Shown here piece after piece: positions 56,912 through 64,000 of a stretch of 64,000 nucleotides of DNA. Each line of letters starts with the position of its first letter. Position 1 is the first letter of the stretch. A program made the translations under genes and the position numbers. Origin of the DNA: Paraspadella gotoi (Eukaryota > Chaetognatha); the NCBI GenBank assembly GCA_051294375.1, contig CM119271.1:17075799-17139798 (forward strand), in the 5' to 3' direction. The notes beneath the pieces are model-generated. The model worked only from the letters and a program-made list of their open reading frames with translations, searched no databases and was not told the origin of the DNA.

Positions 56912-59767
56912 GATCATATACTCGCTCTCCCGCGACGCAGCGTCCACCGGTAGCAGCGGCGCGCGGCTGTCCGGACCGAGCTCACTTCTCTTTCCGGCTT
57001 CTTCCGCTCGGATCGGGGAGATTTCTCTCTCTAGATGCGTTGCAGCGCGGCCTTCTTCCGGTCGATGTCCGAGCGGATTTAGGGCCCGATCTCTCTCTCT
57101 CTATCGCTCTTCTCTTGCTCTCTCTCTATCGTTGGCTTTCTCCTCTATTTCCCTTTTTTTTTTTTAACAATATAAATTTTTGTCATCCTTGCACAGCTCT
57201 TTATTTTGTCATCTTTAGGATTTATTACAAATAAAACTAAAATAAACAAATCTTTAATAAATATAGAAAATTCACTTATAATAATGTTTTATGTATTTTG
57301 TTGGTTTCGTTTTCGGTTTTATTTTAGAGCCCGTCACGACTAGTAAATACATTCTTTATTTCATTTTCTTATTGTTATAATTTTACTTTGCCGCTTTCTC
57401 TCTCCCTATTTTTTTCCCGAGGCCAGTTTTTAGTGAGGCAGTGATTTCTATCAAAAGAATGTCAGCAAAAAAACCACTTTTGCCATAATTGCTGAAAATA
57501 TACCAAACAATATTGATTAAATTTGAATCCTAAGACAAAGAGGGCTAGGACTACGGATAATTGAAGTCATCTGCTCATTGGTCGAAATCAAGAATAAATA
57601 CCATTTTGCTACTTTAATAAAAAAAAATCATGTCCATTTTTTAGTCATTTTGACTTTTTGCCTGAATTTGAACATCAAGATAGTTGAAGAAAAAAAATTT
57701 TTTACTCCGGATTTCGGGTTACTTCATTTATCTTCTTACCTCTAAGTTGCATTCATTCGATATTTAATCAACTATTGTTCTGCCGTATGAATTAATTTTG
57801 GAAATTGAACTAGTCAAAAACTTTACATTTTTATTATATTATTACAATTTCGCGTTAAACGAAAATACTTCAAAATGTCCACAATTCTTAATCAAATTAT
57901 TCCCTATCAACGGTGCTTTCTCGGTACCTAAAAAATTAGGCCAAAAAAATTTTAATACTTTGTCTGCCAAAAAGAAATTTTAAAGCCTATTTTTAATTTG
58001 ATGAGGATTTGTGAGGAGCGTTTTATTTGAACTATAAGCCTCGATTGTTGACTTATTTCATAGTTTAATAGAATGAGAAACATACTAAGTATGAAAAATT
58101 TAAAAAAAAACCGCCTTCTTTATTGAAGGGAAAGCGTCAGTAAATAAATTTCTTTCAATCGACAGGTTTTTGCAGAAAAAAATTTCCGCAAAAATCTGTC
58201 GATTTTTAAATCTGCTAGGCAACCAAACTTTGAAGTAATAATCAGTACGCTACCAATATATTTTTTATTACAATACATTTTAAAGATTTTTATACATTCC
58301 AGGGATTGATATAAATACAAAAAAACGAGTGAAATGCAGAAAAGATAAGAGAAGAGAGAGCATGGGTGATAAAAAGTTTCGATGGGAGAGAGAAAAATAG
58401 TGGCAAAGAAAATTAATATATGGGGGAGAAGGGGCTGAGAACGAGAACATAAGAGAAAGAAAGATAAGAAAGAGGGAAGAAAGGAGAATCAGAGAGGGGA
58501 GCAGAAAAAGCCAGAGAATAGAAAGAGGAAGGAAAATAAAGGTAAAGAAGCAAAAGAAGGGATGACACAGAGAACATATGAAGGACAGAAAAGTCGGAGA
58601 AAAGGAGGAAGGAAAGAATTAGAGAGAAAAGAGAAAAAGAGAGCGGACAGAGAAAGGTTTAAAGATGAGAAAAAAAATAGGTGGAAAAAATAGAAAAAAG
58701 TTTTAAAATATAGTGTTGCCGTTTTTGTCCTTAATATCTAAAAAAACAAGCGATAGATTTGACCGAGCAATTAGATCCTTTTAAAAAGTTTGCCCTTACG
58801 ATAAAAAATCCTTTAGTTGTCATCTTTTAATTAGCGGCAAAGAACCATAAAATAGGAATGATTACCGTAAAAGAAATATGTCTTACCGTATTTTTGAAAG
58901 CATAGAAATTCTCCCAGTAGTTCTATGTTATAAGGGAGAAGATAAAACCATAGCCAACCGTTTTTTTAAATAAAGCGTGTGTGATATTAATCAGTGGGAA
59001 AAAAGAAATAATAGTTATATAAGTATTTCAATTTCAATTGTTGAAAATACCCCAAATAGAAAATCACTGCCCTGAGACAAATATTTTTGGCGTCCATACC
59101 GATAGCCTCATATTCCAAAAACGATTTTACCAATAAAGTTAGTTTTGTTAAAAATTAAATCTCTCTATTTATTACTATAAGAAACGCAGACATTTTACGT
59201 TAAAAGTTTATTCTCGATGCTAGTAATTTTGTATTTGTAAATTAGATAATTTTTCATCCCAAACAGTTAGCTAAAGTATATTCAAAAAAGTAAATTTATT
59301 AAGGCAAAAAAATAAACATAGAAGGTATCCTACTCTTGTAGCAGTACACAAAAAATTGGATCTACAATTTAATTTATTTCCATACTTTCTTTTCTTTCTT
59401 TCTTTCCTTCTGTTTCTTTCTTTCTTTCCGAATATCTTCTTTCTTTCATTAATTCTTTGTCTTAATTTTCAAAAAAAGACTCCCAGATCCGCTGCGAAAC
59501 CCATGATCGATCGCCTCGGAGGCAGAGAGAAGAGAATCGGCTGGTGACGAGCGTAAGAGGAGAAAAGAGGTTAAGTTAGCCGCCTGCGGCTCAGACCCGG
59601 AATCGACTTTGCAGTCGCGCGGATCCGTGGAGATAAGGAGAAGAAGAGAAAGAGGCAGTAAGCATGAGACCCGAGCGAAGTAAGCGAAGGCAAGGACAAG
59701 CGCTCCAGGCCCGCCCCCGGCTGCTCCCGGACGCTGCCCGCTGATACGCAGGCTTCTGAGTATAGCC
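56912..59767 (+). mobile_element. ~2.86-kb element with GC-rich inverted ends, copy 1
   Basis: It begins GATCATATACTCG in a GA tract. Its first ~200 bp (CCACCGGTAGCAGCGGCGCG, CCGCTCGGATCG words) is GC-rich and partly reverse-complementary to the last ~280 bp (GATCGATCGCCTCGGAGGCA, CGGCTGCTCCCGGACGCTGC), which ends TTCTGAGTATAGCC. The terminal words TATACTC and GAGTATA are inverted. The 2.4-kb interior is AT-rich with a pyrimidine/purine tract and no transposase-like frame. Likely a non-autonomous TIR or fold-back element; family not recognised. Confidence 0.6.
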
Positions 59768-62639
59768 ATGATCATATACTCAGCTTCTCCCGGACGCAGC
59801 CGTCCACCGGAGCAGCGGCGCGCGGCTTCCGACCGACTCACTTCTCTTTCCGGGCTTCTTCCGCTCGCGATCGGGAAGATTTTCTCTCTCTCGATGGTGA
59901 GTCGGGGCTTCTGTCCGGTCGATGCTCCGAGCGGATGGGCCCGGATCTCTCTCTCTCTATCGCCTCTTTTCTCTTGCTTCTCTCTCTATCCGTGCTTTCT
60001 TCTCTCTATTTTCTCTTTTTTTTTTTTTAAATATAATATTTTTCATCCTCACCACTCTTTTATTGTCATCTTAGGCTATTTATTACAAATTAAACTAAAA
60101 TAAACATAAAACTTTAAAAAAAAATTCAAACTGTATAAATAATGTTTTTATGTATTCTTTGTTCGTGTTCGTTTCGGTTTATATTTAGTAGCGGTCAACC
60201 AAACTAGAAATACCCCATTTCTTTCATTTCATTTTCTTATTGTTATAATTTTTGACTTTGCCCTCTTTCTCTCTCCCTTTTATTTTCCGAGGCCAGATTT
60301 TAGTTGAAAGGGCAGTGATTTTCTAATCAAAGAATTCAGCAAAAAAACCCACTTTTGCGCATCATTTGCTAGAATATTACCAACAATATTGATTAAATTT
60401 GAATCCTAAGACAAAGAGGGCTGGACTACGGTATTAATTGAAGTCATCTGCTCATTTTTCGAATTCAGGAATTATAATACCATTTTTGCTTACTTTTAAT
60501 AAAAAAAATCATGTCCATTTTGTCCATTTTGACTCTTTGCCTGAGATTTGAAACATCAGAGATAGTGAAGCAAAAATTTTCTTACTCCGGAATTCGGGTA
60601 CTTCTTATCTTCTTTACCTCTTAAAGTTGATTCATTGATATTAATCAAAACTATTGTTGCCTATGAATTAAATTTTTAAATTGACTAGTCAAAAACTATA
60701 CATTTTTATATTTTATTACAATTTGTTAAACGAAAATACTTCAAGAATTTCCACAATTCTAATCCAAATATATCCCTATCAACAGTGCTTCTTGGTACCT
60801 AAAAAATTAGGGCAAAAAAATTTAATACATTTGCTTGCAAAAAAATTTTAAGGCCTATTTTTAAATTTGCTGAGGATTTGTGAGGAGCGTTTTATTTGAA
60901 CTAAAGCTCGCATTGTTGGACTTATTTTCATAGTTTTAATAGATTGAGAAACATACTAAAGTGAAAAATTAAAAAAACCGCCTGTCTTTTATTTGAAGCG
61001 GGAAGCCGTCAGTAAAATAAATTTCTTTCAATAGCGACAGGTTTTGCCCAGGAAAAAAATTTCCAATCTGTCGATTTTTTAAATCTGCTAGGCAAACCAA
61101 ACTGAATAAAATCATACGCTACCCAATATTTTTTTTATTAACAATACATTTTAAAGATTTTTTTATACATCCAGTTATTTATATAAATACAAAAACGAAG
61201 TGAGAATGCAGGAAAAAAGATAGAGAAGAGAGCAGCTATGCGGTGATAAAAAAGTTTCATGGAGAGAGCAAAAATAGTGGAAAGAAATTAAATTATGATG
61301 GGAGAAAGGGGGAGAACGAGAACAATTAAGAGAAAAGAAAAGAAAGAAAGAGCGGAAGAGAAAGAGAATCAGAGGAGGAGAGAGAAAAGCAGAGCATAGA
61401 GAGGAAGGAAAAATAAAGGTATAAAGGAAGAAAAGTAAAGGCGATGACACAGTAGAAATATGAGGACAGAAAAGTCGGAGAAAGAGGAGAGAAAGATAGA
61501 AGAGAAAGATCTGAGAAAAGAGAGGACAAGAGAGAAGGAGTTAAAAGAGAAAAAAAATGAGTGGAAAAAATAGAAAAAAGTTTAAAATTATAGATGTGCC
61601 GTTTTTTGCCTTAATATCTAATAAAACCCATAGATTTGAACGAGCAATTTAATCTTTAAAAAGTTGCCCTTACGATAAAAAAATCCTTTTAGTTTTTCAT
61701 CTTAATTCAGGGCAGATACCATAAATAGAATGCATACCGTATAAAGAAATTATGTCTTACCGTATTTTGAAAGCATAAGAAATTCTCTCCCATGATAGTC
61801 TATGTTATAAGGAGAAGATAACATAGCCAACCGTTTTTTTTAAATAAAAGCGATTGTTGTGATATTAATCAGTGGGAAAAAAGAAAATAATAAGTTATAT
61901 AAGTTTCAATTTCAGTTGTTGAAAATACCCAAATACAAGAAATCACGCCTGCAGACAATATTTTGGCGTCCATAGAAGCCTCATATTCCAAAAAACCGAT
62001 TATTTAACAATAATAGTTAGTTTTTGTAAAAATTAAATCTCTATATTTTTACTATAAGAAACGAGACATTTAACGTAAAAGTTTATCTCGATGCCAGTTA
62101 ATTCTTGTTATTGTAAATTTAGATAAATTTTTTCATCGCCAAAACAGTTGCTAAGTATTTTCAAAAAAGTAAATTTATTAAGGCAAAAAAAATAAAAACA
62201 TAGAAGGTTTCATTGACTTCTTGTAGAGTACAAAAAATTGGATCTTAAATTAATTATTTTCCATCTTTCTTTCTTTCAAAATTTCTTTCCTTCTTTTTTC
62301 TTTCTTTCTTTCCGAAATATCTTTTCTTCTTTCATAATTCTTGCTTAATTGTTCAAAAGACTCCCAGCTCCGCGCGAACCATGATCGATCCGCTCGGAGG
62401 CAGAGAAAGAGAATGGCACGGCGTGACGAGCGTAAGAGAGGAAAGAGTAAAGTTAGCCGCCTGCGCTCAGACCGGATCGACTTTGCCAGTTCGCGCGGAT
62501 CCGGGAGATAAGAGAAGGAAGAGAAAGAGGAGTAAGATGAGCGAGCGAAGTAAGTCGAAGGCAAGGAGCAGCCGCTCGGCCGACCGCAGCGGCTGCTCCC
62601 AGGACGCTGCGCTGATACGAGGCTTCTGAGTATAGTCCA
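59768..62639 (+). mobile_element. ~2.86-kb element with GC-rich inverted ends, copy 2
   Basis: Collinear with copy 1 throughout: CAGCGGCGCGCGGCT, CTTACTCCGGAATTCGGG, GAGGATTTGTGAGGAGCGTT, GACAGGTTTTGC and AAGGCAAAAAA words recur at an offset of about 2855. It ends CTTCTGAGTATAGTCCATGA and then GAGAGAG, so the pair lies between GA-rich flanks. Differences from copy 1 are mostly single-base indels. The open frames in one copy are shifted in the other, which argues against coding. Confidence 0.6.
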
Positions 62640-62689
62640 TGAGAGAGAGCAGAAAAGAGCGAGACGAGGAAAGAGATGAGAGAAAGAGA

Positions 62690-62714
62690 NNNNNNNNNNN
62701 NNNNNNNNNNNNNN
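62690..62714. other. Assembly gap (25 N) at GA/TC switch
   Basis: GA words on the left and a TC run (62715-62740) on the right, so the gap joins opposite-strand microsatellites. Confidence 0.95.
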
Positions 62715-62972
62715 TCTCTCTCTCTCTCTCTCTCTCTCTCACGCTCACGCTCACGCAAAACCCGTATGCGGTCGAGTTTCCAAACTCATTTAGGTCAACT
62801 TCGAGGTCAAATTTTCTGATCAGGATCGAGACGGAAAGAGAAAAAAAATTTTGAAGGCGAAAGAAAAAAGCAGAAATGTAATTCGAATGAGTTGCGCCGC
62901 ATTGACTTTCACTTGGTGATAAAATGATTACTGTCTCTCTCAAACGTTTTATGTTCTTAATTGTATTTGACC

Positions 62973-63067
62973 GGCCTTTTATCTTTTATCTTTTATCTTT
63001 TATCTTTTATCTTTTATCTTTTATCTTTTATCTTTTATCTTTTATCTTTTATCTTTTATCTTTTATC
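62973..63067. repeat. (TTTTATC)n heptanucleotide array
   Basis: About 13 perfect units. Because 7 is not a multiple of 3, each plus frame cycles through the same peptide, giving spurious repeat frames. Confidence 0.95.
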
Positions 63068-63394
63068 ACCGTCGTCGATAAGAAACATTTCTTTAGTTGT
63101 CCGTCCTAATAACAGTTTTAAAGGAATCTTTTATAGACATTATTTGGAAAATAAACGTCTGAATATATCTCTTGTTTTTTTCTTCAAAATCTGTCTCGAC
63201 ATTGAGCTAAAAATTCAGATTTTTTATCCACGAAGATTCGATGTTGAACCACGCGGACCGGGCGACAAGCTTTAACGCGCGAATTTTTGGTCGTGAAGAA
63301 GAAACTTCTTCACAATTTCCTTGATTGTTTGATATGCACTGAATAAGAATTCCGTCCGTTATTAATTATACGATTTATATCATTGTGATTAAAC

Positions 63395-63447
63395 TTTCTT
63401 TTACTGATAAAGGCTTGAATGAAAGCCAAAACTTGTCTGTACCATAA
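63395..63447 (+). ncRNA. Degenerate hammerhead motif
   Basis: CTGATAA (63404-63410) differs from CUGANGA at G8. Stem II GGCTT/AAGCC is intact around a 6-nt loop. AAAAC replaces GAAAC, then TTGTC gives a stem III and cleavage-site C like that at 10.1 kb. The tail ATAAAAATAAAATCG follows. Two core changes make it very probably inactive. It looks like the end of the same element family, in the opposite orientation to the 10.1-kb motif. Confidence 0.55.
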
Positions 63448-63589
63448 AAATAAAATCGTTCATGTATCAAGACTTCTTTAATCTCAAATGATTTATGTCA
63501 TTTAAGTAAGTAGCCTTTTAAATTCCGTATCAGCAAAAATGATAAAAAAGAAATAAAAATTTCAATATTAAGTTACAATAGGACTTAAT

Positions 63590-63760
63590 AAAAACTAAAT
63601 TGATGAAGTATTACCTGAATTATAAGCATTTTTAACATTAAAGGGATAGACCGATGATGTGTCCAACAGATGATGTAACCAACAGACTTATCAACAGACA
63701 TACCGACCGACTGACCAAAAAGTGACTTGCTGAGTTGCTTCTGGGCGCAACTAAAAAAAG
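63590..63760 (-). mobile_element. Hairpin-terminated element, family A, copy 3 (inverted)
   Basis: On the plus strand, ACAGACATACCGACCGACTG then CCAAAAAGTGACTTGC, TGAGTTGC, TTCTGGGC, GCAACTAAAAAAAG. The outer stem GTTGC/GCAAC is kept (63734-63751) but the inner GCGAGTACTCGC block is lost, leaving a short hairpin. Confidence 0.55.
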
Positions 63761-63826
63761 ATTTACTGTTTTTGCGATTCGATGCACGTGAAGGGAACAT
63801 TTGTTGAAGGAGAGGGGGAAAATCGT

Positions 63827-63920
63827 GTCGGTGTTGTTGTTGTTGTCTTTGTTGTTGTTTTAGTTGTTCTTATATTTGTGGATCCTGTTGTTGTTGTCGA
63901 TGTTGTCGTCGTCGTCTCAT
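63827..63920. repeat. (TTG)n/(TCG)n compound run
   Basis: GTTGTT, GTCGTC and GTTTTAG words. The Thr-rich minus-strand frame is an artefact. Confidence 0.85.
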
Positions 63921-64000
63921 CACAGATCGTTGCTTCTTTTTGCTTGTGAATGTAGATGGCGTTCGGAGAGTAGGATTTCATTTCTCACTCCTTATCCGTG

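Noticed and set aside
56547-57234. 206- and 179-residue frames in the GC-rich end of the 2.86-kb element
   Set aside because: The second copy of the element has indels not divisible by three at the same place, so the frame is not conserved.

Overview
This window looks like repeat-dominated, non-coding DNA from an animal nuclear genome. No compact gene layout, operon, ribosome-binding site, rRNA or CRISPR array is visible. The evidence for an animal is: very dense (TC)n/(GA)n and tri- to heptanucleotide microsatellites, tRNA-derived SINEs with A and B boxes, hammerhead-ribozyme motifs of the kind carried by Penelope-like retroelements and related animal retrozymes, and splice-like signals around a few small unique patches. 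Two interstitial telomere-like blocks have the TTAGGG unit. That fits lophotrochozoans, cnidarians or deuterostomes better than most arthropods (TTAGG) or nematodes (TTAGGC). I cannot name the species. About 20 runs of N (standard 10- or 25-base gaps plus larger estimated ones) break the sequence, often inside (TC)n, so this is a draft scaffold.

Layout. 0-9 kb: tetranucleotide array, TC and TCG tracts, a unit with inverted ends (3.2-4.6 kb), a hairpin-ended element (5.7 kb), tRNA-like sequences. 9-17.5 kb: GC-rich patch, an intact-looking hammerhead (10.1 kb, minus), a ~480-bp tandem array (10.2-12.7 kb), a triplicated TC/GC-rich unit (13.2-13.6 kb), a telomere-like block, a SINE (14.6 kb), and ~72-bp and ~35-bp minisatellites (15.6-17.1 kb). 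17.5-28.3 kb: GA/TC tracts, the second hairpin element, a 67-bp fold-back carrying the hammerhead 3' motif, and a 2.5-3.2 kb tandem duplication that includes a 330-bp block identical between copies next to a gap. 28.4-34.2 kb: telomere-like block and a satellite-like family with 20-bp minisatellites, (ACGG)n and a different terminal hairpin. 34.3-40.3 kb: CGA arrays and inverted/direct duplications. 40.6-43.9 kb: the most unique DNA, with a tRNA-Glu-like sequence and the only spliced coding candidates (minus strand, 41.0-42.05 kb). 44.2-48.5 kb: a nested AT-rich inverted repeat with a SINE and a hammerhead relic in its spacer. 48.7-50.7 kb: unique DNA with weak coding candidates. 50.8-53.6 kb: a diverged copy of the 39.5-kb segment and large gaps. 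54.5-56.4 kb: ~1.9 kb of almost pure pyrimidine. 56.9-62.6 kb: two tandem copies of a ~2.86 kb element with GC-rich inverted ends lying in a GA tract. 62.9-64 kb: a heptanucleotide array, another hammerhead relic and a third hairpin-element copy.

Nothing here forms a pathway. The most informative content is the non-coding mobile and structured DNA: the hammerhead ribozyme, the hairpin-terminated element family whose hairpin sequence changes while its position and fold stay, the nested inverted repeat, and the tandem TIR-like element. Nearly all long open frames are translations of microsatellites or run across N. Repeat copies often differ by one-base indels in homopolymers, which suggests limited consensus accuracy and makes precise coding calls unsafe.
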